From positions 1 to 64,000 of the forward strand of contig NZ_MOWM01000013.1 of NCBI RefSeq assembly GCF_016082275.1: a DNA stretch of 64,000 nt. Reading direction: 5' to 3'. This DNA is from Variovorax sp. E3 (GTDB taxonomy: Bacteria; Pseudomonadota; Gammaproteobacteria; Burkholderiales; Burkholderiaceae_C). Positions 29,821-38,877 of the stretch are shown piece after piece (position 1 is the stretch's first letter; each line of letters begins with the position of its first letter). A model generated the notes under the pieces. The model had not been told where the DNA came from, ran no database searches, and saw nothing but the letters and a program-made list of their open reading frames with translations. The position numbers and the translations under genes were made by a program.

Positions 29821-30977
29821 TTGGAACGCGCCGAACTCGCAGGCTGGCTGCGACTTTCACTGACGCCGGGCATCGGCGATGGCACCGCACGCCGCCTGCT
29901 TGCGGCCTTTGGCCTGCCCGAGCGCGTTTTTGCGCAGCCGGCGCACGCGCTGCGTGAGGTCGTCTCGCTCGCACAGACCGAGGCGCTCCAGCAGCCGCCC
30001 GCCAACCTCCAGGCCCAGCTCGACCAGACCTGGCAATGGCTGCACGGCCACGACAACGGCGCCTCGCGCCGGCTCGTGACGCTCGGCGATGCCGGCTACC
30101 CGGCCTCGCTGCTCGAAATGGCCGACCCGCCGCTGATGCTCTACGTGCTGGCGCCGCCGACTACGACCTGACGCAGCTCGGCCAGAGCATCGCGGTGGTG
30201 GGCAGCCGCAACCCGACGCCGCAGGGCGCCACCAACGCGCGCAGCTTCGCGCGGGCGCTGGGCGAGGCGGGCCTGCCGGTGGTGTCGGGGCTGGCGCTGG
30301 GCGTCGACGGCGCGGCGCACCAGGGCGCGCTCGACGCGGCCGGCGATGCGCCGCGGCTTGCAACGGTGGCCGTGGTCGGCACCGGGCTCGACCGCGTGTA
30401 CCCGGCGCGGCACCGCGACCTTGCGCACCGCATCACGCTGCAGGGCCTGATCGTGAGCGAGCTGCCGCTGGGCACGCCGCCGCTCACGCAGAATTTTCCC
30501 AAGCGCAACCGGCTGATCGCCGGGCTGGCGCGCGGCACGCTGGTGGTCGAGGCGGCGTTGCAGTCGGGCTCGCTGATCACCGCGCGGCTCACGTCGGAGC
30601 AGGGCAAGGAAGTGTTCGCGATCCCGGGCTCGATCCACTCGCCGCAATCGCGCGGCTGCCATGCGCTGATCCGCCAGGGCGCCAAGCTGGTGGAGTCGGT
30701 CAACGACATCCTTGAAGAGCTGCCGCCGCTGCGCACCAATGGCGCGGCCGCCGGTGCGTCGTCCGCATCGACCGCGGAGCGCGAAACAGACGAGGCCTCG
30801 TCCCCAGAAGAACCGCTGCTGGAGGCCCTCGGCTTCGATCCGGTCAGCCTCGACGCGCTGAGCGCGCGCACCGGCTGGAGCGCCGGGGCGCTGCAGGCCA
30901 AGCTGCTCGAGCTCGAGCTGGACGGCCATATCTCACGGCTGCCAGGCGGACTCTTTCAACGAATGGCATCGACCTGA
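29821..30977 (+). CDS. dprA: DNA-processing protein DprA (apparent frameshift)
   Basis: Binds incoming single-stranded DNA during natural transformation and loads RecA; 385 residues once repaired. It starts at a TTG (MERAELAGWLRLSLTPGIGD), the usual N-terminal helical domain. The Rossmann-fold core follows the break: IAVVGSRNPTPQGATNARSFA, PVVSGLALGVDGAAH, VVGTGLDRVYPARH, ALQSGSLITARL and EVFAIPGSIHSPQSRGCH. The C-terminal winged helix (DPVSLDALSARTGWSAGALQ) is present. The break is near 30159, where CTGGCGCC should probably be CTGGGCGCC. An intact gene would suggest that the strain retains a competence component. Confidence 0.9.
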
Positions 30978-31011
30978 CCCGGGTTGCACAAACGTGGGCT
31001 ATATTGGGCTC

Positions 31012-31530
31012 ATGTTCGAAGTACTTGTTTTTGTCTACGAGAACTACTGGCGCGGCGATGCATGCCCCGAACCCGAACAGCTGGGCCGCAAGCTCAGCGC
31101 GCACGGCTTCGAGGCAGACGAAATCCGCGAAGCCCTTCACTGGCTCGACGGCCTGAGCCTTGCAACGCAAGGCATGCAGATCGAGCACGACGCCGATGAC
31201 GCGGCCACCGCCACCGTCACCCTGCGCGCGCCCCCCGAACCCGCCCTGCCCCAATCGGACGACGCCATGCGCGTCTACTCGCAAGCCGAGCAGGACCACC
31301 TGGGCGCCGAGTGCCTGGGCTTCATCCGCTTTCTTGAATCGTCGAACGTGCTGCCCGGCGACATGCGCGAAATCGTGGTCGAGCGCGCCATGGCCGCGCC
31401 GGGCGATCCGGTCGCGCTCGACGAGCTGAAGATCATCGTGCTGATGGTGCACTGGAGCACAGGCATCGAGCCCGATGCGCTGGTGCTCGACGAACTGTGC
31501 GAGAGCCGCGAAGGCCGCACGGCCCACTAA
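31012..31530 (+). CDS. smg: Smg / DUF494-family protein
   Basis: A 172-residue acidic cytoplasmic protein beginning MFEVLVFVYENYWRGDACPE, the hallmark of the DUF494 (Smg) family, encoded after dprA in many proteobacteria. Conserved late stretches are LGFIRFLESSNVLPGDMREIVVERAMA and LKIIVLMVHWSTG. No enzymatic activity is known. The frame is open 18 bases further upstream, but the MFEVLV start is the conserved one. It follows dprA by 34 bases and is probably cotranscribed. Confidence 0.9.
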   Translation: MFEVLVFVYENYWRGDACPEPEQLGRKLSAHGFEADEIREALHWLDGLSLATQGMQIEHDADDAATATVTLRAPPEPALPQSDDAMRVYSQAEQDHLGAECLGFIRFLESSNVLPGDMREIVVERAMAAPGDPVALDELKIIVLMVHWSTGIEPDALVLDELCESREGRTAH

Positions 31531-31548
31531 CTAGCCTGCGCTGGCTAG
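31531..31548. terminator. Hairpin between converging smg and DUF1631 genes
   Basis: CTAGCC (31531-31536) pairs with GGCTAG (31543-31548) around a 6-base loop, in the 18-base gap between two converging stop codons. There is no T tract; it could end transcription weakly in both directions. Confidence 0.4.
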
Positions 31549-33969
31549 CTAGTTCAGCAGCCGCTCGGGGTTGGCGTCCAGCTTGGCCAGCGCCTCGCGC
31601 GTGGCGCGCACCGTGAGCGTTTCTTCCTCGGCCGGCACCAGCAGACCGGCCTGCAGGTAGGTCGCCAGCCGCCCGGCCTGGATCAGGAAGCTGCGGCCGT
31701 CCGACGAAGCGAACAGGTGCAGCTGCTTGCGGTCGCTGCGCCACACGAACTGCACCTGGCTCACGCGGTCGTTGTGGTCGAGCATGAACCAGTTGCCCAC
31801 CTGCAACTCGTGCGCCCAGGCCAGCATGTCCTCGGGCACCTTGGCGCCGGCGGCGTCGGGAATGACTTCGATGGAGGCGGCGTCCACGCCCAGCAGCAGT
31901 TCGATGCTGTGGGCATCCAGCGGCAGGTCGGACGAACCGCTCACGTCGGTCACGAAGTCTTCCAGGTGCGTGAGCCGTTCGGCCATGGCCTCGATCTTGG
32001 CCTGCGGGATCGCTTCGGTCTTCGACAGGAAGGCGTCGGACAAGGTGGCGCCGATGATCTTGATGTGCGCTTCCTGCGGCTCGTCGACGATGCCCAGCAG
32101 GGCCATGCCCTGGCGCAGGCGCTGCAGCAGTTGCGGCAGGTCCTGGATGACGCGCGCGCGGTCGGTGCGGTTGGGCTTGGCGCTCGCGGCCCACACCAGC
32201 TCGGAGGCCACGCGCTTGAGCATGACGGTCTGCTCGCCCTGCGCGCCGTAGCGCAGCGCGGCAATGGCCAGCACCTCGGCCCAGATCTTGAAGAGGAACT
32301 CGCGGATCTCGTCGCGCACCGGCATGTCGTTGAGCATCTTGCGCAACTCGATGGTGTACTGGATCGCCATCGTTTCCTTCTGCTCGACCTGCTGCGCCAC
32401 GCTCATCACGCGCTGCGTGGTGTCGCTCTGCGTCAGGTAGCGGTTGAGGAAGGCAACGAACTCGTCGAACACCAGCTTGAACACGCGCTGGCCGGTTTCG
32501 GGGTACTGCTCGATCACCTGCACCACGCGGCGGATCTCGCCTTCGAGCGCGCTGCCGGTGATGGCCGCGGCGTCGAAGCCCATCACGCATGAGCCCATGC
32601 GGTCGATCAGCATGCGCGCGGGGTGCTGCAGGGTGCCGAAGAACTCGGGCTCGGCGATGGCCACGCGCAGCACCGGCATCTGCAGGCGCGCAAACCACAC
32701 GCGCGCCGAAAAAGGAATGCGCTCCTCTGCCAGGATGGCCTGGAACATCAGCGCGACGATCTCGACCGTGGCCTTGTCGGCGGTGGTCGGGGCGCGCTTC
32801 TTGAGTTCGGCCGTGCGCTTGCGCAGGTCGACCGCGGTCTGCTGCATCAGCGTGGCCTGCTCGCCGGCGCCGTCCATGAACTGCGTTGCAGCCATGCGGT
32901 AGGCCACCTCGGCGTCGGCGATGGCGCCGGCGAAGGTGCGCGAGAACACGCGCGGCGCCCCCGTGCCGCCGCCCGGATTGCCGCTGCCGGCACCACCACC
33001 GCCGCCGGTTGCGCGGCCTTCCGCGCCCACGGCCTGGTTCTGCCCGTTGCCGCCGCCCGCGTCGCCGCCGATGCGCGCGGTCACGAAACGCTTGAGGCTC
33101 AGCAGCGCGGTCTGCGCGCGCTGCCGCGCAATCATCAGGGGCGAGCCGCCCGTGGTCGACGACGAAGGCACGACCGTCGAGGGCGCCGAGCCCTGCTGCG
33201 AACCGTCGAAGCCGAAGCCGGGCCGCTGCGCGCTGTGGGGGCCGCCGGCCATGCTGCTGTCGCGGGCCATCGACCCGCTCGGCGAGGTGGTCGGGCCGCC
33301 CTGCGCGCCGCCACCCGCGTTGCCGGTGCGCCGCACAAAGCTCTTGAGATCGATTTCCTGCATCACGCCGTTGGCGACGAGGAAGACGTTGGCGTTCTGG
33401 TAGGCCTTGACGACCACGTCGACCAGCGCCTGCTGCACGGTGTCCTGCACCCGGGTCCACATGCCGCGGCTCAGGCCGGCGGCCAGCCACTGCTCGACCA
33501 GCAGCTTGGCCAGCGTCTCGGGCTTGAGCACGTCCCGGGCGTCCAGTTCGGTGCTGCCTTCCAGGTGCTGGATGCGCAGGCGCAGGTCGCTCAGCTCGAA
33601 GCTGGCCTTGTCGTGGATCACCTGCGCCAGGCGCGACGAAAGAATGTTGCTCTCGACCTCCTCGTCGCCGATGAGCTCCAGGCGCAGCGCCGAAGACGTG
33701 GCGGCCGCGCTGCCGCCCGAGCCCACCAGCGCCTTGCGCCAGCCGGTCTGCGCGAGCGACACCCATTGCGTGCCCTGCCCCTGGAACGCCACGAAGTCGT
33801 CGCGGTGCTCCTGCATGGCGCGGGCGTTGCCGGCCTCGGAGGCCACGGCGGTCAGCCGGTCCCGGATGGCCCGGGCCAGCGGCGCGATCGCACCTTCCGT
33901 GGCCAGCACGAAACGCTCACGCGTCTCGCGAGCGAGCTGCAGGGAAGAAGCGGACCGCGCAATGCTCAT
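31549..33969 (-). CDS. DUF1631-family protein, 806 residues
   Basis: A large predicted cytoplasmic protein of the DUF1631 family, which is widespread in Burkholderiales and of unknown function (some database entries call it thymidine phosphorylase without basis). Residues 1-200 and 330-806 are mostly helical and charged; between about 220 and 340 is a Gly/Ser/Pro-rich low-complexity linker (GGGAQGGPTTSPSGS, SSTTGGSP, GATGGGGGAGSGNPGGGTG-like). No signal peptide, membrane segment or nucleotide motif was seen. C-terminal blocks such as GNWFMLDHNDRVSQVQFVW resemble a small beta-domain found in PilZ-like proteins, but this is a weak resemblance. It stands alone downstream of the sec genes. Confidence 0.85.
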   Translation of the reverse strand: MSIARSASSLQLARETRERFVLATEGAIAPLARAIRDRLTAVASEAGNARAMQEHRDDFVAFQGQGTQWVSLAQTGWRKALVGSGGSAAATSSALRLELIGDEEVESNILSSRLAQVIHDKASFELSDLRLRIQHLEGSTELDARDVLKPETLAKLLVEQWLAAGLSRGMWTRVQDTVQQALVDVVVKAYQNANVFLVANGVMQEIDLKSFVRRTGNAGGGAQGGPTTSPSGSMARDSSMAGGPHSAQRPGFGFDGSQQGSAPSTVVPSSSTTGGSPLMIARQRAQTALLSLKRFVTARIGGDAGGGNGQNQAVGAEGRATGGGGGAGSGNPGGGTGAPRVFSRTFAGAIADAEVAYRMAATQFMDGAGEQATLMQQTAVDLRKRTAELKKRAPTTADKATVEIVALMFQAILAEERIPFSARVWFARLQMPVLRVAIAEPEFFGTLQHPARMLIDRMGSCVMGFDAAAITGSALEGEIRRVVQVIEQYPETGQRVFKLVFDEFVAFLNRYLTQSDTTQRVMSVAQQVEQKETMAIQYTIELRKMLNDMPVRDEIREFLFKIWAEVLAIAALRYGAQGEQTVMLKRVASELVWAASAKPNRTDRARVIQDLPQLLQRLRQGMALLGIVDEPQEAHIKIIGATLSDAFLSKTEAIPQAKIEAMAERLTHLEDFVTDVSGSSDLPLDAHSIELLLGVDAASIEVIPDAAGAKVPEDMLAWAHELQVGNWFMLDHNDRVSQVQFVWRSDRKQLHLFASSDGRSFLIQAGRLATYLQAGLLVPAEEETLTVRATREALAKLDANPERLLN

Positions 33970-34126
33970 TGAAAAGTCGAAAGGGCCAGGGTGGTTGGTT
34001 CGTCAGCAACAACCGCGAGCTTGCATCGGGATGCGTCGCCGCACAAGTGTGGAGAGTGCCCGGCGTTGCATGGGAACCGCGGTGCGGCCCTTGCCGCCAC
34101 CGCTTGGTTCCAACCTGAAGTATCCG

Positions 34127-35086
34127 TCAGACGACGGCGCCCGCGTTCGGATCGTCCTCGGATTCTCCGTCGCGCTTGGGCGGGCCGCCCTTGATGAGGT
34201 CCTCGCGCTTCACACCCAGCCACATCGCGATGGCGGCGGCCACGAAGCAGGAAGAATAAATGCCGAAACAGATGCCGATGGTCAGGGCCAACGCAAAGTA
34301 ATGCAAAGTCGGACCGCCGAAGAAGAACATCGACAGCACCACGAGCTGCGTGGAACCGTGGGTGATGATCGTGCGGCTGATGGTCGAGGTGATCGCGTTG
34401 TCGATGACTTCGCTGGTGGACTGCTTTCGATAGCGGCGGAAGTTCTCGCGAACCCGGTCGAAGATGACCACCGACTCGTTCACCGAATACCCCAGCACCG
34501 CCAGCACCGCCGCCAGCACCGCCAGCGAGAACTCCCACTGGAAGAAGGCGAAGAAGCCCAGGATGATCACCACGTCGTGCAGGTTGGCCAGCACGGTAGC
34601 CAGCGCAAACTTCCACTCGAAGCGGAACGCCAGGTAGATCATGATGCCGACGACCACCATGGCCAGGGCCTTGATGCCGTTGGTGGTGAGCTCGTCGCCG
34701 ACCTGCGGGCCGACGACCTCGATGCCGCGCTGCGTGGCCGACGGGTCGACCGACTTCAGCGCCTGCATGACCTGCGCGCTCTGCTGGTCGGAGCTCATGC
34801 CCTTCTGGGCCGGCAGGCGGATCTGCACGTCGCGCGAGGTGCCGTAGTTCTGCACCTGCACTTCGGGGTAGCCGAGCTTGGTGACGGCGTCGCGCACCTT
34901 GCCGATGTCGGCCGACTGTTCGTAGGCCACCTCCATCACCGTGCCGCCCGTGAACTCCACCGACAGGTGGAGCCCGCGATGGAACAGGAAGAACACCGCC
35001 AGCGCGAAGGTGACGAAGGAGACGATGTTCAGCACCAACGCGTGGCGCATGAACGGGATGGTCTTGTGGATGCGGAAGAATTCCAT
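34127..35086 (-). CDS. secF: Protein translocase subunit SecF
   Basis: A 319-residue inner-membrane protein that, with SecD, uses the proton gradient to pull exported proteins through SecYEG. One helix near the N-terminus (LVLNIVSFVTFALAVFFL), a periplasmic domain with SVEFTGGTVMEVAYEQ, then five helices; the RND signature GYSVNESVVIFDRVRENFRRYR with the conserved VNESVVIFDR is intact. It lies 9 bases after secD, in the order yajC-secD-secF. The C-terminal tail is charged and cytoplasmic. The start MEFFRIHKTIPF is standard for the family. Confidence 0.96.
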   Translation of the reverse strand: MEFFRIHKTIPFMRHALVLNIVSFVTFALAVFFLFHRGLHLSVEFTGGTVMEVAYEQSADIGKVRDAVTKLGYPEVQVQNYGTSRDVQIRLPAQKGMSSDQQSAQVMQALKSVDPSATQRGIEVVGPQVGDELTTNGIKALAMVVVGIMIYLAFRFEWKFALATVLANLHDVVIILGFFAFFQWEFSLAVLAAVLAVLGYSVNESVVIFDRVRENFRRYRKQSTSEVIDNAITSTISRTIITHGSTQLVVLSMFFFGGPTLHYFALALTIGICFGIYSSCFVAAAIAMWLGVKREDLIKGGPPKRDGESEDDPNAGAVV

Positions 35087-35095
35087 GGCTGCCTC

Positions 35096-36979
35096 TTACT
35101 TCGTTTCAGCCACAGCCACGCCGTCGCCCTTGGGCCGCCAGACCGTGCCGATCGACACCGTCTTGAGCTTCTTCTTCTGGCCGTACCAGAAGTTCACGAG
35201 GCCGCGCGAGAAGAACACGGCCGAGAACATCGAGGTGACGATGCCGATGCAGTGCACCACCGCGAAGCCGCGCACCGGGCCCGAACCGAAGGCCAGCAGC
35301 GCGACGCCCGCGATCAGCGTGGTCACGTTGGAGTCGAGAATCGTGCCCCAGGCGCGCTCGTAGCCCGCGTGGATGGCCGCCTGCGGCGACGCCCCGTTGC
35401 GCAGTTCTTCGCGCACGCGCTCGTTGATCAGCACGTTGGAGTCGATGGCCACGCCGATGGCCAGCGCCATGGCCGCGATGCCGGGCAGCGTGAGCGTGGC
35501 CTGCAGCATCGAGAGAATGGCGACCAGCAGCATCAGGTTGACGGCCAGCGCGATCGAGGAGAACAGGCCGAACAGTGCGTAGTACGCGCACATGAAGACC
35601 ATGATCGCCAGGAAGCCGTACATCACGCTCTTGAAGCCTTTTTCGATGTTGTCAGCGCCCAGCGTCGGGCCGATGGTGCGTTCCTGGATGATTTCCATCG
35701 GCGCGGCCAGCGAGCCGGCGCGCAGCAGCAGTGCCAGGTCGTTGGCTTCGACCACGGTCATGGAGCCCGAAACCTGGAAGCGGTTGCCGAGTTCGCCGTT
35801 GATCGACGGGGCCGTGAGCACTTCGCCCTTGCCCTTCTCGAAGATCAGCATGGCCATGCGCTTCTTGTAGTTCTCGCGGCTGACGTCGCGCATGATGCGC
35901 CCGCCCTTGGCGTCCATGGTCAGGTCGACCTTGGGCTGGTTGCTCTGCTGGTCGAAGCCGGGCTGCGCGTCGGTGAGGTTCTCGCCGGTGACGAGCACCT
36001 GCTTCTTCACGATCACGGGGCGGCCCTGGCGGTCGAGGAATTTCTCGGAACCGAAGGGCACGGGGCCGCCGCTCAGTTCGGCCGAGCGGCCTTCGGCGCT
36101 TTCGTCCACCATGCGCATTTCGAGCGTGGCAGTGCGGCCCAGGATTTCCTTGGCCTTGGCGGTGTCCTGCACGCCGGGCAGTTGCACGACGATGCGGTCC
36201 AGGCCCTGCTGCTGGATCACGGGTTCGGCCACGCCGAGTTCGTTGATCCGGTTGTGCAGCGTGGTGATGTTCTGCTTGAGCGCCGCGTCCTGCAGGCGGC
36301 GGGCCGCCTCGGGCTTGATGGTGGCCGTGAGGCGCCAGTTGCCGCCGTCCTGGCTGTCGGTGGTGCTCAGGTCGGTGAACTGGTCTTGAATGATGCGCTT
36401 GGCCGCCTCGAGCGAGTCGGCGTCGCGGAAGGTCACCTCGACGGTCTGGCCGTTGCGGCTGACCGAGGTGCCGCGGATGCTCTTGTCGCGGAAGGCGCTG
36501 CGCAGGTCGCTGGCGAAGGTTTCGGCCTTCTTGTCGATCGCGCCCTTCATGTCCACCTGCAGCAGGAAGTCGACGCCGCCGCGCAGGTCCAGGCCCAGGT
36601 ACATCGGGAAGGCGTGCAGCGAGGTCAGCCACTTGGGCGAACGCGACACCAGGTTCAGCGCCACCGTGTACGGCGGGTCGTTCGCGTCGGGCACCAACGC
36701 ATGCTGCAGGACGTCGCGCGCCTTGAGCTGGTCGTCGGTGGTGCCGAAGCGGGCGCGCAGCGAGGTGGCGTCCAGGGTGATCAGGTCGGGCGTGAGGCCG
36801 GCAGCCTTGAGCGCCTCCTCGACCCGGGTCTGGGTGGCGGCGTCGACCTTGACGACCGTCTTGGCGGCCGACACCTGCACGGCAGGCGCCTCGCCGAAGA
36901 AATTGGGCAGGGCGTAGATGAGCCCCACGAGCAACACGATCACGATGATCGTGTATTTCCAGACCGGGTAACGGTTCAT
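35096..36979 (-). CDS. secD: Protein translocase subunit SecD
   Basis: A 627-residue RND-type membrane protein. It begins with one helix (WKYTIIVIVLLVGLIYALPN), continues into a large periplasmic region with the P1 motif YLGLDLRGGVDFLLQVD, and ends in five helices over the last 170 residues, including MALAIGVAIDSNVLINERVREELRNG, the conserved RND proton-relay region. SecD assists late steps of Sec export and release. All signatures are intact and there is no frameshift in this 1.9-kb gene, a useful contrast with its neighbours. It is cotranscribed with yajC (78-base gap) and secF (9-base gap). Confidence 0.97.
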   Translation of the reverse strand: MNRYPVWKYTIIVIVLLVGLIYALPNFFGEAPAVQVSAAKTVVKVDAATQTRVEEALKAAGLTPDLITLDATSLRARFGTTDDQLKARDVLQHALVPDANDPPYTVALNLVSRSPKWLTSLHAFPMYLGLDLRGGVDFLLQVDMKGAIDKKAETFASDLRSAFRDKSIRGTSVSRNGQTVEVTFRDADSLEAAKRIIQDQFTDLSTTDSQDGGNWRLTATIKPEAARRLQDAALKQNITTLHNRINELGVAEPVIQQQGLDRIVVQLPGVQDTAKAKEILGRTATLEMRMVDESAEGRSAELSGGPVPFGSEKFLDRQGRPVIVKKQVLVTGENLTDAQPGFDQQSNQPKVDLTMDAKGGRIMRDVSRENYKKRMAMLIFEKGKGEVLTAPSINGELGNRFQVSGSMTVVEANDLALLLRAGSLAAPMEIIQERTIGPTLGADNIEKGFKSVMYGFLAIMVFMCAYYALFGLFSSIALAVNLMLLVAILSMLQATLTLPGIAAMALAIGVAIDSNVLINERVREELRNGASPQAAIHAGYERAWGTILDSNVTTLIAGVALLAFGSGPVRGFAVVHCIGIVTSMFSAVFFSRGLVNFWYGQKKKLKTVSIGTVWRPKGDGVAVAETK

Positions 36980-37057
36980 GTGAAAGCGCTTTTCAGAAAC
37001 GGAACACGGCGTGACTTGGGGCCCTGCGCCGCAAAGCGCAAGGTTCAGCTCACGCTT

Positions 37058-37390
37058 TTATTTGACGGCGCCCTTGGGCAGGACCTGCACCACGGCACTG
37101 CGCTGGATCTTGATCTCGACGCCGTTGGCGATTTCCAGGCCCAGGTACTGGTCGCCGATCGAGGTGATCTTGCCGAGCACGCCGCCGGCGGTGGCGACTT
37201 CGTCGCCCTTGGCCAGCGCTTCGATCATGGCGCGCGCTTCTTTCTGGCGCTTCATTTGCGGGCGGATCATGACGAAATACAGCACCACGAACATCAGCAC
37301 CAGAGGCAGCATGCTGCCGAGCGAGGACAACATGTCACCGCCGCCGGCTGCAGCGGGCGCGGTCTGGGCGAAAGCAGAGGAAATGAACAA
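37058..37390 (-). CDS. yajC: Preprotein translocase subunit YajC
   Basis: A 110-residue single-span protein of the SecDF-YajC complex. It starts at TTG (37388-37390), giving MFISSAFAQTAPAAAGGG; a ribosome-binding site GGAGA lies just upstream. The helix LPLVLMFVVLYFVMI (about residues 24-38) precedes the conserved RPQMKRQKEARAMIEALAKGDEVATAGGVLGKI. The upstream frame is open but has no plausible start. In relatives tgt and queA precede yajC, but here the upstream neighbour is an unrelated divergent nuclease gene. Confidence 0.93.
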   Translation of the reverse strand: MFISSAFAQTAPAAAGGGDMLSSLGSMLPLVLMFVVLYFVMIRPQMKRQKEARAMIEALAKGDEVATAGGVLGKITSIGDQYLGLEIANGVEIKIQRSAVVQVLPKGAVK

Positions 37391-37746
37391 GAGAGTCTCC
37401 AGCAGAGGGAAGAGAAAACGAGAGGAAGGCGGGCCGGTCCCGCCACTCCTCATGGCTTCGCGGCCACGATGGGGATAGGGCCGCAAGTCAAAGCTCGGCG
37501 GGGCTTGGCCGCGCACAGCACCGGGCATTGTATTCGGCGCGGGTGACGGCTCCACGCGCTTATCCGGCGGGGTGGGGAGGGCTTTCGCGGATTCGGCGAC
37601 CGCCTCTGTTGCTACGTTTTTTATAGCGATCGTGCAACTATTGCCGACATGGGGACTGTTTTGCCTCGCCCCAGACTTGCCCGTGCCGGCGCGGCGAAGC
37701 CTCGCCAGAGAATTTCTCCCGCAGAACAAATCACGCAGGGAGTCCG
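37391..37746. other. Non-coding gap between yajC and the YhcG-like nuclease gene
   Basis: A 356-base gap carrying the divergent promoters of the sec operon and the nuclease gene. No protein matching tgt, the usual neighbour, could be read on either strand. An A/T-rich pocket at 37609-37632 contains GCTAC-GTTTTTT-ATAGC (37611-37627), resembling a -35/-10-like pair toward the nuclease gene or the GCTAC...ATAGC motif scattered through Comamonadaceae gaps. CAGGGAG just before 37747 is a ribosome-binding site. Confidence 0.5.
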
Positions 37747-38844
37747 ATGAACAAGCCCAACAGCACAAACCGGGGCGGCGCGCCGTCCGCCGTCGCCCGC
37801 AAGGGGGCGGCCTCGTCCGAGCCGCTTCTGGCCGAGCTGAGACAACTCATAGAGCAGGCACGGCAATCGGCCGCCGCCGCCGTGAACGCCGGATTGACGC
37901 TGATGTACTGGCGCATCGGCCAGCGCATCCGCACCGAGGTGCTTGGCGGGCAACGGGCGGGCTACGGCGAGGAGATCGTGGCCTCCTTGTCGCGACAGTT
38001 GGCGGCCGACTACGGCCGCGGCTTCGAGGAGAAGAACCTGCGCCGCATGATGCAGTTCGCCGAGGTGTTTCCGTCCGAAGAGATTGTCGTATCGCTGATA
38101 CGACAATTGAGCTGGACCCACTTTCTCGTCCTGCTGCCGGTCAGGGACGCACTGGCCCGCGACTTTTATGCACAGATGTGCCAGCTCGAGGCCTGGAGCG
38201 TGCGCACGCTGCGCGAACGCGTGAACTCGCTGCTCTACGAGCGCACCGCGCTGTCGCACCGGCCCGAAGCGGCGATCCGGCAGGAACTCGGCGGGCTGAA
38301 CCGCCCGCACCTGACCGAAGCGGCGGTGCTGCTCAAGGACCCGTATGTCCTCGACTTTCTGGGCCTGCAGGATCGCCACCTGGAAAAAGACCTCGAAGAC
38401 GCCATCCTGCGCGAACTCGAAGCCTTTTTGCTCGAACTCGGCGCCGGGTTCAGCTTTGTGGCGCGGCAACGGCGCATCCAGCTGGACGGCGACGACTTCT
38501 ACATCGACCTGCTCTTCTACAACCGCAAGCTGCGCCGCCTCGTGGTCATCGAACTGAAGCTCGGTGAATTCCGCGCCGAATACAAGGGACAGATGGAGCT
38601 CTACCTGCGCTGGCTGGCGCGGCATGACCAGGAACCGGGCGACGCGCCTCCGATGGGCATCATCCTGTGCACCGGCAAGAAGCAGGAGCAGATCGAGCTG
38701 CTGGAGCTGGACAAGTCAGGCATTCATGTCGCGGAATATCTGACGGTGCTGCCACCGCGCGAGGTGTTCGAGCGAAAAATCCATGAAGCGCTGCAGTCGG
38801 CCCGGGCACGGCTGCAAAGCCGGCCCGGGGCCTCGACTGACTGA
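37747..38844 (+). CDS. YhcG-type PD-(D/E)XK nuclease-domain protein (DUF1016)
   Basis: A 365-residue protein. Residues 20-180 form the helical DUF1016 N-terminal domain (LTLMYWRIGQRIRTEVLGG; YGRGFEEKNLRRMMQFAEVFP; SWTHFLVLLPV). Residues 200-350 form a PD-(D/E)XK nuclease fold with GDDFYIDLLFYNRKLRRLVVIELKLGEF supplying the Asp and the ExK pair, then KGQMELYLRWL. YhcG proteins occur sporadically, often in defence islands or beside restriction genes; a role in DNA defence is suspected but unproven. Here it stands alone between the sec operon and IOR, has no partner methylase or toxin, and is probably a recent acquisition. Start set by the preceding CAGGGAG. Confidence 0.88.
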   Translation: MNKPNSTNRGGAPSAVARKGAASSEPLLAELRQLIEQARQSAAAAVNAGLTLMYWRIGQRIRTEVLGGQRAGYGEEIVASLSRQLAADYGRGFEEKNLRRMMQFAEVFPSEEIVVSLIRQLSWTHFLVLLPVRDALARDFYAQMCQLEAWSVRTLRERVNSLLYERTALSHRPEAAIRQELGGLNRPHLTEAAVLLKDPYVLDFLGLQDRHLEKDLEDAILRELEAFLLELGAGFSFVARQRRIQLDGDDFYIDLLFYNRKLRRLVVIELKLGEFRAEYKGQMELYLRWLARHDQEPGDAPPMGIILCTGKKQEQIELLELDKSGIHVAEYLTVLPPREVFERKIHEALQSARARLQSRPGASTD

Positions 38845-38877
38845 CTGATGAACCGAGCGAGAAACGCGCCTGAAAAA

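Noticed and set aside
33407-37546. A 1379-codon open frame on the plus strand opposite the DUF1631, secF, secD and yajC genes
   Set aside because: It lies antisense to four well-supported genes and its translation is His/Gln/Arg-rich without motifs; very GC-rich codon use leaves such shadow frames open.
37391-37746. Remnant of tgt or queA
   Set aside because: No frame on either strand gives recognisable tRNA-guanine transglycosylase or QueA text.
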